64,000 bases of DNA from Ignavibacteria bacterium (GTDB lineage: Bacteria; Bacteroidota; Ignavibacteria; Ignavibacteriales; Melioribacteraceae). Below the pieces are notes generated by a model. That model worked only from the letters and a program-made list of their open reading frames with translations, was not told where the DNA came from and made no database searches. Every line of letters begins with the position of its first letter. Position 1 is the stretch's first letter. Shown here in pieces: positions 45,012 through 53,359 of the stretch. The stretch is taken from positions 124,001-188,000 of the forward strand of contig WPAE01000007.1 of NCBI GenBank assembly GCA_009773205.1, given 5' to 3'. A program made the position numbers and the translations under genes.

Positions 45012-46411
45012 TCGTAATGCCCTTTGCCAAAAAATACTACGAAAACAGTTTTGAAAATAATTTTGAAATCCAGGCGTAAACTCATGTTCTCAATATAAAA
45101 TAAATCATAACGAAGTTTTACTTTAACGTCTTCAATTGTTTCATCGTATTTGTGTTTTACTTGAGCCCATCCAGTTATTCCCGGTCTAACTTTTAACCTT
45201 CTTTTATACAATGGAACTTCGTGAGAAAGCTTCTCAACAAAGAAAGGTCTTTCCGGTCTTGGTCCTACAAAACTCATATCACCCTTTAGCACGTTGTAAG
45301 CCTGCGGAATTTCATCTAACCGAAACTTGCGGACATATTTACCAATTCGTGTAATTCGAGGATCGTCTTTAGTTGACCAAACAGGTCCGGTATGTTTTTC
45401 TGCATCTATATACATTGTTCTAAATTTTAAAATGCGAAAGATTTTCCCGTTAAGTCCGCTTCTTTCCTGGCGATAAAACACTGGTCCAATGCTATCTAAT
45501 TTTATTAGTAAGGCAGTAAATATCATTACAGGAAGAGTAAGTAGAAGCATAATTAAGGAAAGAACAACATCCATTACTCTTTTTAATTTTTTTTCCCATT
45601 CCGGCATCAGTTCTGGCATAATATCAATAAGAGGAAAGCTGTAGAGTTGAGAGATTTTTGCCTGCCCGCTTATTATTTCATAAAGATCCGGAACCATTTT
45701 AATTTCTATGTTCTTATCACCGCATCGTTCAATTACATCAACAATAATGTCTTCTTCATTTCTTCCAAGAGAAATTATAATGTTGGCTATATTTTTTTCA
45801 TCAATTACTTTTTCAAGATTGGCAACTACATCAATTACTTTTATGCCCTTGTATTCTTTTCCAATTTCCTCATCGTGTGCTGCTGTATAAGCTACAACAT
45901 CTAGCCCAAGCTGCCTAAACCTTATTACAGAATCGTGTACTTCGTTTGCTTTTTTATTGAAGCCGACAATTAAAGCATTTCTTCTGCCATAGCCTCTTGT
46001 AAGGAGTTGTCTTTGTAAACTACGGATAAATAGTCTTCCAATTCCAACTGCAACAAAAAAGATTCCCCAATAAAAGAAAATAAAAAAGCGGTTTGCAGAT
46101 TGAACATCGCGTACATAATCATCATATAGAATGATGAAAAAGATTATAAAAATACCAACGAAAGTAGTTTTGAATAAAGTGGAAATTTCATCTAAACGGG
46201 AAAGAGCAAACCATGTTCTATACATTCCAACGAAAGTAAAGACAACTATCCAGTAAAAATATATTGCGAACATAGGCAGCAGAAAATCTGGCTGAGAGAT
46301 TAAGGAAAACCAGCCGGTTTCTACACGCAGATAGAAAAAAAGAAGCCAAGCAAAGTTTATTGTAACAAAATCTGTTAGAAGGACAAATATTTTTTCAATT
46401 TTTTTATTCAT
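45008..46411 (-). CDS. Polyprenyl glycosylphosphotransferase
   Basis: A 467-residue enzyme that transfers a sugar-1-phosphate to undecaprenyl phosphate, starting repeat-unit synthesis. It has N-terminal membrane helices (about 1-125), a CoA-binding-like segment (GRRNALIVGFNKKANEVHDS), one further helix, and the complete sugar transferase domain: GPVFYRQERSGLNGKIFRIL, KFRTMYIDAEKH, RKFRLDEIPQAYNVLKGDMS, FVGPRPERPFFVEKL and RPGITGWAQVK. The sugar cannot be read from sequence. Confidence 0.93.
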   Translation of the reverse strand: MNKKIEKIFVLLTDFVTINFAWLLFFYLRVETGWFSLISQPDFLLPMFAIYFYWIVVFTFVGMYRTWFALSRLDEISTLFKTTFVGIFIIFFIILYDDYVRDVQSANRFFIFFYWGIFFVAVGIGRLFIRSLQRQLLTRGYGRRNALIVGFNKKANEVHDSVIRFRQLGLDVVAYTAAHDEEIGKEYKGIKVIDVVANLEKVIDEKNIANIIISLGRNEEDIIVDVIERCGDKNIEIKMVPDLYEIISGQAKISQLYSFPLIDIMPELMPEWEKKLKRVMDVVLSLIMLLLTLPVMIFTALLIKLDSIGPVFYRQERSGLNGKIFRILKFRTMYIDAEKHTGPVWSTKDDPRITRIGKYVRKFRLDEIPQAYNVLKGDMSFVGPRPERPFFVEKLSHEVPLYKRRLKVRPGITGWAQVKHKYDETIEDVKVKLRYDLFYIENMSLRLDFKIIFKTVFVVFFGKGHYE

Positions 46412-46430
46412 TCAAAATCTTATAATTGTA

Positions 46431-47630
46431 TTAACAGAGTTTAGCAATAACTTTTTCTGCTGCATAGTTACCAATAGAAAGCGAAGCAGTTGCAGCCGGA
46501 GAAGGAGCATTGCACACATGAACTATTTTTTCATTTTCAATAATATAAAAATCATCTAATAATCTACCATCTTTCATGCATGCTTGAGCTCTTACTCCAG
46601 AGCCGCCATCGTCCAAATCTTCAGCTTTAATATCTGGAACAAGTTTTTGTAAAGCTTTAACAAAAGCCGCTTTACTGTAAGAACGGTAAAACTCTCCTAA
46701 ACCGGTTTTCCAATTCTTGGCAATTATTTTATGAAAGCCCGCCCAACTAAAAGTCTCGAAAGTATCTCGCATATTAAAACTTGTTTTGTTGTATCCTTCT
46801 CTTTTGAAAGATAAAACCGCATTTGGTCCACATTCAACTTCGTTATCAATCATTCTCGTAAAGTGAACACCAAGAAAAGGAAACGATGGATCCGGAACCG
46901 GATAAATTAAATTACGAACTAATTGTTTAGCTCCTTTTTTTAGTTTGTAATACTCGCCCCGGAAGGGAATAAGTCTAAAGTCAAGTTCGGGGTGAGTTAG
47001 TTTTGCTACTCTATCGGAAAACAAACCCGTGCAAGTAACAACAGATTTTCCAACAAACGTTCTACTATTTGTTATTACTTCACATAGGTTATTCTTAATA
47101 AGAATATTCTCTAACTTTTGGTTGAACGAAATTTCCGCGTTATAGTTTTGAGATATCTCCAAATACTTACAAGATACCTCTTTGTAATCTATAATGCCGG
47201 TTTGGGGAACTTTGATTGCCGCAACACCCGCAGCGTATGGCTCAATCTCTTTTATTTCTTCCGGCTTAAGAATTTGCAAACCTTTTAATCCATTCTTAAT
47301 TCCGCGCTCATAAATATTATTCATCAGCGGAATTTCTTTGTTAGAAGCTGCTAAAATTATTTTACCGCAAATATCAAAGTTCACTTCATTCTTTCGGCAG
47401 AACTCGAGAAGCATATTATAACCACGCGTGCAATTTTCTGCTTTTAAGCTGCCTGGCTTATAGTAAACTCCAGAATGGATTACACCACTGTTGTTACCAG
47501 TCTGGTGTTTAGCTATTTCATCTTCTTTTTCTAAATAAATTATTTTCAGAGAAGGTTTTTTTTCTAAAAGCTTAACACCAGTAGCCAAACCAACTATTCC
47601 AGCACCAACAATAATTACATCATAAACCAT
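46431..47630 (-). CDS. lhgO: L-2-hydroxyglutarate oxidase
   Basis: A 399-residue FAD enzyme: the opening VYDVIIVGAGIVGLATGVKL is the dinucleotide-binding motif, followed by HQTGNNSGVIHSGVYYKPGS, which is diagnostic for LhgO. It oxidises L-2-hydroxyglutarate to 2-oxoglutarate, passing electrons to the quinone pool. The location inside the polysaccharide locus is odd; it is divergent from the ligase-like gene and separated from it by a GC-rich repeat. Confidence 0.9.
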   Translation of the reverse strand: MVYDVIIVGAGIVGLATGVKLLEKKPSLKIIYLEKEDEIAKHQTGNNSGVIHSGVYYKPGSLKAENCTRGYNMLLEFCRKNEVNFDICGKIILAASNKEIPLMNNIYERGIKNGLKGLQILKPEEIKEIEPYAAGVAAIKVPQTGIIDYKEVSCKYLEISQNYNAEISFNQKLENILIKNNLCEVITNSRTFVGKSVVTCTGLFSDRVAKLTHPELDFRLIPFRGEYYKLKKGAKQLVRNLIYPVPDPSFPFLGVHFTRMIDNEVECGPNAVLSFKREGYNKTSFNMRDTFETFSWAGFHKIIAKNWKTGLGEFYRSYSKAAFVKALQKLVPDIKAEDLDDGGSGVRAQACMKDGRLLDDFYIIENEKIVHVCNAPSPAATASLSIGNYAAEKVIAKLC

Positions 47631-47678
47631 ACATTGCTCAAATTATTAGTGAGAAACATCTGAATAATTAATCTATTG

Positions 47679-47836
47679 TCACACCTGCTTGCAGCAGGCA
47701 AGCTGAGTCAATCGCCCGCCTGATGAGCCGACGGCGTCCGCCTCGGCAAGCCGTAGGCGAGACGGCGAGGCAGGAAGTGTGGCAATTTCGTTTGTAGTGT
47801 CATGGTTCGACAAACCCTGTCATGAGCTTGGCTGCC
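47679..47836. repeat. GC-rich palindromic repeat in a divergent promoter region
   Basis: In the 321-base gap between lhgO and the ligase-like gene, this 150-base block is much richer in GC than its surroundings. It contains nested palindromes: CCTGC TTGCA GCAGG (47684-47698), CCTCG...CGAGG with inner CCGT...ACGG (within 47741-47770), and a TGTCATGGTTCGACAAACCC motif near 47799-47818. It has no ORF. It looks like an inserted repetitive unit of the kind seen scattered between genes; copy number elsewhere cannot be judged. Confidence 0.6.
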
Positions 47837-47951
47837 AAAATCTAAATAACTTGCAGCTAAATAACTCAACGTGTAGTTATTTTTGACTACAGAATTCTGC
47901 AACTATGTTTGTAATAAAGTATTTTAGCCGCCAAAACAACACGGTTTAATT

Positions 47952-50015
47952 ATGATAGAAACCTTAAACAAAAAGATAGAGCTGATTGACAAATTAATTT
48001 ACTTCTTTGCAATTCTTTTTTTGGCAACTCTTAATAATTCTATTTTCTTAAACCAGTTTGGCTACTTTGTTCCTTTATTGCTGCTGCTGCTCAAATTCTA
48101 TTTAACTAAGCAAAATCCATTTTCAAAAACCAAATTAGAACCGGTTTTTATTTTATTCATTATAGCGGAAATTGTTTCTACTATTTTTTCTATTAACCGG
48201 CCTGATGCAATACACAACATGAGCAAGAGATTTTTGCTAATTCCTACACTATATGTTTTTTCTACAGTTGCTTATAATTTTGAACGTGCCAAGAAATTTG
48301 TGTTAATCTATTTAGGCGCTGCTTTATTAACTATGTCTGTTTATATAGGATTTTCATATAATTATTATGTTCAAGGATTTTACCATTTGTTTGAGTCGGG
48401 ACCGGGCGTTTTTCAGTATCCAATTACTTCTAGCGAGTTGATGAGTTTTTCGTTGATAATCTTATTTGCTTTTCTGATTAACGAAAAGCTATCTCTTACT
48501 AAAAGAAGCGGAGTTGCATTAGCATTCTTAATTAACCTTGCTGCATTGTTAGCTACTTATAAAAGAACCGGCTGGATGGCTGCTGCAGCTGGAATGTTGT
48601 TTGTTATTCTCCTTGGCAAAAAATGGAAACTGCTTATTCCACTTTTAGTATTCTTTGTAATATTAGCGTTGATTGAAAAAAATGTGAGCAAAGTAGTTAT
48701 CTATGAACTAAGCAGTAATATAATAGAAGTAAGCAAAGAAATAAATACCAAGGGAAGAGCTTACAATGTACTGCCAAATTCATCTTCGCTTTACATTTCC
48801 GATTTTGAGAATGGGCTAAATAAACATGTAAACGCTTCCGCCACAAAAGTGTATGATACTGGAACTCCGGTTGTTAGCTTTAAGCACTGGAAGGATAATT
48901 TTTATTTAGCGTATTTAGTTGATACAAGGTTTATTCTGCTTCAAAAAGATTCAACAGATCAATTTACGGAAGTAAATGAAACAATCACTTCCGGTTTTAC
49001 AGAAGATTGGTACGTCGCCAATAATTATGTTTATGTAGTTGATAAAGATAGTGGTCTAACCATAATAAAGGATCCGCTAAATTTAAAATCGGTTTTTAGA
49101 ATTACCGGCGAGGTTTTAAAAGACTACAAAAAGGTTTATGCAGATTCTTTACACCTTGTTCTATTTTCTAAAACACAGACTTTAACTATCTACAATTTGA
49201 TAAACGGTTTACCAACCGATTTGGCAATACAGAAAATAATGAGCGAAGGCAGCAATCTTGTTTTCTATAAAAATAATAGAATTATAATTTCATCTCAAAA
49301 CGGATTAGAGCTTTATAAAATTTCTGGTAATAAACTAGAACTTCTTGAAACTAACTCAACTATTAACGGCGCATTCTTAGCTTGTGTTAATTCGAGAAGT
49401 CTGTTTATCACAACTACCAGAGGAAATGTGTTTGAATTTTCAGAAGATATTCAAAATCTCAAAACAACAAACTCTTTCAACCTTGGCTTTACTCCAAGAA
49501 GCACAGCAGCTACTGAGAATCAGTTTGTGGTTAGCTATATAAAGCGAAATAGAATTCTGAGTTCATTTGATCCTTATGCGCCATCTAATTTTTCGAGACT
49601 TGCTTTGTGGCGCGCGGGCTTGTTGATTTGGAAGGACTATCCTTTCTTTGGCGTGGGAGATATTGACTTGGCTGTTCTATACCGCCAGTACAAGCGCCCT
49701 TTCGATAAAGAAATACAAGGACATTTGCACAATAATTACTTTCATATTCTAGCAACACTTGGCTTGTTTGGTTTTATAGCTGTAATGATTCTATTGATAA
49801 AGATGTTTTTCTTGCATATTAATAACTATAAACTCACTGCTCATATTCCCTTTGCTTCTTCTTTTACTTTGGGCGCGAGCGGCTGTTTTATCGCATTTGT
49901 AATAGCGGGACTAACAGAGTGGAATTTTGGCGATCATGAAATTATAACAATGGTTTGGTTTACTTTAGCTTTAAGTATTGCCTTTGCAAAAAACAGTAAA
50001 TCAATATCAAGCTGA
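47952..50015 (+). CDS. O-antigen-ligase-type membrane protein with inserted beta-rich domain
   Basis: A 687-residue Wzy_C/WaaL-type protein. About ten membrane helices span residues 15-245 and three more the C-terminal 75. Between them, about residues 250-550 form one long extracytoplasmic domain with repeating strands (GTPVVSFKHWKDNFYLAYLV, YVYVVDKDSGLTIIKDP, TLTIYNLINGL, NRIIISSQNGLELYKIS) resembling beta-propeller blades. The ligase core resumes with LALWRAGLLIWKDYPFFGVG and a conserved His in GHLHNNYFHILATLG. It probably joins or polymerises lipid-linked glycans; the propeller is unusual. Confidence 0.8.
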   Translation: MIETLNKKIELIDKLIYFFAILFLATLNNSIFLNQFGYFVPLLLLLLKFYLTKQNPFSKTKLEPVFILFIIAEIVSTIFSINRPDAIHNMSKRFLLIPTLYVFSTVAYNFERAKKFVLIYLGAALLTMSVYIGFSYNYYVQGFYHLFESGPGVFQYPITSSELMSFSLIILFAFLINEKLSLTKRSGVALAFLINLAALLATYKRTGWMAAAAGMLFVILLGKKWKLLIPLLVFFVILALIEKNVSKVVIYELSSNIIEVSKEINTKGRAYNVLPNSSSLYISDFENGLNKHVNASATKVYDTGTPVVSFKHWKDNFYLAYLVDTRFILLQKDSTDQFTEVNETITSGFTEDWYVANNYVYVVDKDSGLTIIKDPLNLKSVFRITGEVLKDYKKVYADSLHLVLFSKTQTLTIYNLINGLPTDLAIQKIMSEGSNLVFYKNNRIIISSQNGLELYKISGNKLELLETNSTINGAFLACVNSRSLFITTTRGNVFEFSEDIQNLKTTNSFNLGFTPRSTAATENQFVVSYIKRNRILSSFDPYAPSNFSRLALWRAGLLIWKDYPFFGVGDIDLAVLYRQYKRPFDKEIQGHLHNNYFHILATLGLFGFIAVMILLIKMFFLHINNYKLTAHIPFASSFTLGASGCFIAFVIAGLTEWNFGDHEIITMVWFTLALSIAFAKNSKSISS

Positions 50016-51410
50016 TTAATAACCTTTTGTATTGCCTGTGAGCATTTGCCAAACAGTTAAAACTATAATTTGAAAGTCCAGGCCGATGCTCCAGTTTTCT
50101 ATGTACCACAAATCAAATTCTATTCTTTTAATGGTTCTCTTTTTGTTTTCTTCAAAGTCTTCAACATCGCCGCGCAAGCCGTGTACTTGAGCCCAGCCTG
50201 TTAAACCCGGTTTTACTGTATGTCTCATTTTTATTGCTTCAAAGTATTGCAGATATTCTTCGTTGTAAGCAATAGCGTGCGGGCGTGGACCAACTATTGA
50301 CATTTCGCCTTTGAGCACATTCCAAAACTGCGGAAGCTCATCCAGATTAGATTTTCTTAAGAACTTACCAATCTTTGTTATCCGCGGATCCTCTTTTGTG
50401 GTTACAACAAACAATTTGGATTGGTCAATATTGTTTCTCATAGAACGAAATTTGTAACATCGAAACTTTTCATTCTTTAGCCCAACTCTATCTTGAGCGA
50501 AAAAAACAGTACCTTTTGAAGTGAGCTTAACAATTAAAGACAGAATTGGGATTAGCCAAGAGAACAATAAAACCGAAAGAAAGAGTGAGAATAGAATATC
50601 GAATGTTCGTTTTAATAATCTCCAGTGAAACTCACCAAGCGGTTCTTCTCTAACTGTAATTATTGGAAATCCGGCAACATTGTTCACCGAAAATTTTCTC
50701 GAAAGAAATTGAAAATAATCGGGTATAATGTGAACTCGTACAGCATTCTTGTTACACAGCGAAATAATTCTATTTAATTTTTCCGGAGTTATATGCGGAA
50801 TTGCAACAACAGCTTCATCAATTTCTTCCGAGTGAAGAATTTCGTCTAAATTTTCTACCAGCCCAATTACATGTTTGTTTTCCTCTGTGTAATCAACAAA
50901 TCCAACAAAAGTAAAACCAAAATCTAGATTATGATTAATCATATTTAGATAATCAATTCCAATTTGGTTTTCTCCAATTATTAAAAGCCTCTTAAGATTT
51001 TTTCCTCTTTTTTGCAAAGAATGCTGCACATAACGAAAAACGTACGTTCTTGCAAACACACCTAAGTTTAGTAAAATGAAATAAAACAGAATAAAGCTTC
51101 GTGTAAATAAATCTTCTTTTAGAATAAAGATGAAAAACACAGATACTAAAATTTGAGTAATGCTGTTCTTTAAAATAATTACAGCCTTGTAAGAATAAGT
51201 GGTTAAATTATAAGAATCGTAAAAGCCGGTTATGTTAGTTGAAAAGAGCCAAAGCAGGTTCAGAATCAATTGAAGAATGAACATATTGGGGCGCGATTCC
51301 AAAATGCTGAAAGACTGTGCAAGCGCTGCAGAACAAACAAAACTTACGTTCAGTATTAGAATATCTAAGATTACTTTTAAAAGAAGCTGCGATTTTCTGT
51401 TAGTTATCAT
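50016..51410 (-). CDS. Second polyprenyl glycosylphosphotransferase
   Basis: A 464-residue enzyme with the same domain order as the one at 45008: membrane helices (about 1-125), a CoA-binding-like segment (RLLIIGENQIGIDYLNMINH), then a helix and the complete sugar transferase domain (AQDRVGLKNEKFRCYKFRSM, RKSNLDELPQFWNVLKGEMS, IVGPRPHAIAYNEEY, KPGLTGWAQVHGLRGDVEDF). It resembles WcaJ/UDP-glucose-type transferases. Its stop abuts the convergent ligase stop with no base between. Two initiating enzymes imply two glycans. Confidence 0.93.
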   Translation of the reverse strand: MITNRKSQLLLKVILDILILNVSFVCSAALAQSFSILESRPNMFILQLILNLLWLFSTNITGFYDSYNLTTYSYKAVIILKNSITQILVSVFFIFILKEDLFTRSFILFYFILLNLGVFARTYVFRYVQHSLQKRGKNLKRLLIIGENQIGIDYLNMINHNLDFGFTFVGFVDYTEENKHVIGLVENLDEILHSEEIDEAVVAIPHITPEKLNRIISLCNKNAVRVHIIPDYFQFLSRKFSVNNVAGFPIITVREEPLGEFHWRLLKRTFDILFSLFLSVLLFSWLIPILSLIVKLTSKGTVFFAQDRVGLKNEKFRCYKFRSMRNNIDQSKLFVVTTKEDPRITKIGKFLRKSNLDELPQFWNVLKGEMSIVGPRPHAIAYNEEYLQYFEAIKMRHTVKPGLTGWAQVHGLRGDVEDFEENKKRTIKRIEFDLWYIENWSIGLDFQIIVLTVWQMLTGNTKGY

Positions 51411-51419
51411 TATCTCTAA

Positions 51420-52472
51420 TTAGTTAACTGTAATTGAAGGATTCTTTCCAAAATTATTTTTACTATAATGTAAAACTTTGCTAATAACTAATTCAACAGA
51501 AATATTTTTCATACAAAGATTATTATAACACTTTGCAAAATTTATTCCATCGTAACAAGGAGAGCAAGAAAGTTCTTTCCCTTGCCAAATTACATCCACA
51601 TTTTCCTTAGGCGAAACTCTTTCTTTCCAATTTACGGGACCAAATAAAGCAATTATTTTAATTTGTGAAAGTTTTGCTAAATGCAGAACGCCAGTATCAT
51701 GTGTAATTAAAAGATTAGAATTATTAAACAGTTGTATTAATTCAATCAAGTTTTTTTTGCCGACAAGGTTTTCTATTTCTAAGTTGTAAAAGTATTCGTT
51801 TACCCAATTATCTGTTTCCGAACCAATTATAGAAACTTTATAGCCATACTCCAATAATTGTTTAGCTGTTTGAAAGTAGTTTTCTATTTGCCAGCGGCGT
51901 AAAGCATCGTCACGTAAAATATTTTTCGCACCTCCAGGCGCAAGAATAACTCTGTCTTTTGAAAGCTCGGTCTTAGGTTCTGCAATATTTTCGATCTGAA
52001 GACTCGGGAAACCATAATTTTTTGTGTGCGAGGAATCTTTGCCGAGTAAAACTCTGCAATATTCATCTGAATGATAACACTCTTTCAAGAATGTTTTATC
52101 TCCTGAGCCGGAAAAATCAATATACATTTTAGATAGAACAGGCAGAAGCAAATGTTTGTAAAGCTTATTCCTATATCCATTAAATACAATATCATAATGA
52201 TCCAAGAATACTTTTCGCCATAAATCCAACACTTGAAAAAGTTTTTGAAAGAGACTGCCCGTATAAAGTTTTTTGTCGTCAATAACAATTATTCTATCTA
52301 TTCCAATTACTCTTTCCAGCAGAGGAAGTACAGTTTTGCCGCAAATCCAGGTTACTTTTGTTTCACCAAATTCTTCACGTATAGCATTAATCATGCTTAA
52401 TGCCATAACAACATCGCCAATTGCGCCAAGTTTTAGTATTAGAATTTTTTTTGCAGCCAAGTTTGAAGCCAA
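51420..52472 (-). CDS. Glycosyltransferase family 9 protein
   Basis: A 350-residue GT9 enzyme with ILILKLGAIGDVVMALSMIN and the sugar-nucleotide site VILAPGGAKNILRD, IGSETDNWVNEYF, NLLITHDTGVLHLA and the ALFGPVNWKERVSP loop. It likely adds a heptose-like sugar to the growing glycan. The reading frame starts at TTG (52472), or possibly at a second TTG 12 bases on; no ATG is near. It is followed after 9 bases by the second glycosylphosphotransferase. Confidence 0.88.
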   Translation of the reverse strand: MASNLAAKKILILKLGAIGDVVMALSMINAIREEFGETKVTWICGKTVLPLLERVIGIDRIIVIDDKKLYTGSLFQKLFQVLDLWRKVFLDHYDIVFNGYRNKLYKHLLLPVLSKMYIDFSGSGDKTFLKECYHSDEYCRVLLGKDSSHTKNYGFPSLQIENIAEPKTELSKDRVILAPGGAKNILRDDALRRWQIENYFQTAKQLLEYGYKVSIIGSETDNWVNEYFYNLEIENLVGKKNLIELIQLFNNSNLLITHDTGVLHLAKLSQIKIIALFGPVNWKERVSPKENVDVIWQGKELSCSPCYDGINFAKCYNNLCMKNISVELVISKVLHYSKNNFGKNPSITVN

Positions 52473-52506
52473 TTAGTTTATAGAATTAAACTTAACCTTA
52501 AATGCT

Positions 52507-52514
52507 TATCTTTG
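52507..52514 (+). promoter_or_regulatory. Possible -7 element for the GT2/flippase pair
   Basis: TATCTTTG is an exact TAnnTTTG, 29 bases before the ATG at 52544, in the divergent gap with the GT9 gene. There is no TTG at the expected distance upstream, so it stays a candidate. Confidence 0.35.
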
Positions 52515-52543
52515 CTAAACTTTATTAAAAGTAATTTTAAGTA

Positions 52544-53359
52544 ATGATTTCCATCATCATAATCCAATATAACAGTCAAGAGCTAACTACACAAGCCATT
52601 GATTCTATCAAGAAACATCTTACCGGTAATTACGAAATTATTGTGGTAGATAATGCTTCGCCCAATTCTGACTTAGAACAATTGCTTAGTGCGCATCAAG
52701 ATATAAATCTAATTAGAAATAAAGAGAACTATGGGTTTGGAAAAGCCAACAACATTGCGGCTGAACAAGCAAAGGGAGATATATTTTTATTTCTGAATAA
52801 TGATACAATTGTAAAATCAAATTTCATTCCTTTTGTTGAATCATGTTTTGAAAATGAACAAGACTTAGGCGGTTTGGCTCCAAAACTCTTGAACGCAGAT
52901 GGAACTTTGCAAATTTCGGTTGGCCCGCTTCCATCAATAGTAACTGAATTTTGGGTAAAATTTTCCTCAAATCTTTTTTATAGAAAGCGCGAACCATTTT
53001 TAAGTTATTTTAATAAATATTATTCTACTTGCCATGATGTAGATTTTGCAACGGGCGCAGCATTCTTTATGAAGAAAAATACTTTTGAGATAATTGAAGG
53101 ATTTGACGAAAATATTTTTATGTACTTCGATGACTCGATTCTATGCAAAAAAATTAAAGAGCTTGGTTTTAGAATTCACTACACGCCAGAGTTTGAAATT
53201 ACACACTACGGCGGTGCAAGTTGGAATGAACAAATTACTACTTTCTTAGAAAAGCATTACCGCAAGAGTCAGCTTTATTATTATAAAAAATACAGACCAG
53301 CTATTGAAAATTTTCTGCTGCGCATTTATCTAAAACTTGCCAATAAAGAAATGGACTAA
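52544..53359 (+). CDS. Glycosyltransferase family 2 (rhamnosyltransferase-like)
   Basis: A 271-residue GT2 enzyme: ISIIIIQYNSQELTTQAIDS, VVDNASPNSDLEQLL, the DxD-like FLNNDTIVKSNFIPF, and GFDENIFMYFDDSILCKKIK. It adds a sugar from a nucleotide donor to the lipid-linked glycan on the cytoplasmic side. It forms a two-gene plus-strand unit with the flippase whose start overlaps its end by 23 bases. Confidence 0.9.
   Translation: MISIIIIQYNSQELTTQAIDSIKKHLTGNYEIIVVDNASPNSDLEQLLSAHQDINLIRNKENYGFGKANNIAAEQAKGDIFLFLNNDTIVKSNFIPFVESCFENEQDLGGLAPKLLNADGTLQISVGPLPSIVTEFWVKFSSNLFYRKREPFLSYFNKYYSTCHDVDFATGAAFFMKKNTFEIIEGFDENIFMYFDDSILCKKIKELGFRIHYTPEFEITHYGGASWNEQITTFLEKHYRKSQLYYYKKYRPAIENFLLRIYLKLANKEMD

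Noticed and set aside
47708-47902. Minus-strand ORF of 64 codons in the GC-rich repeat
   Set aside because: It is built from the palindromic repeat and has no protein-like features.
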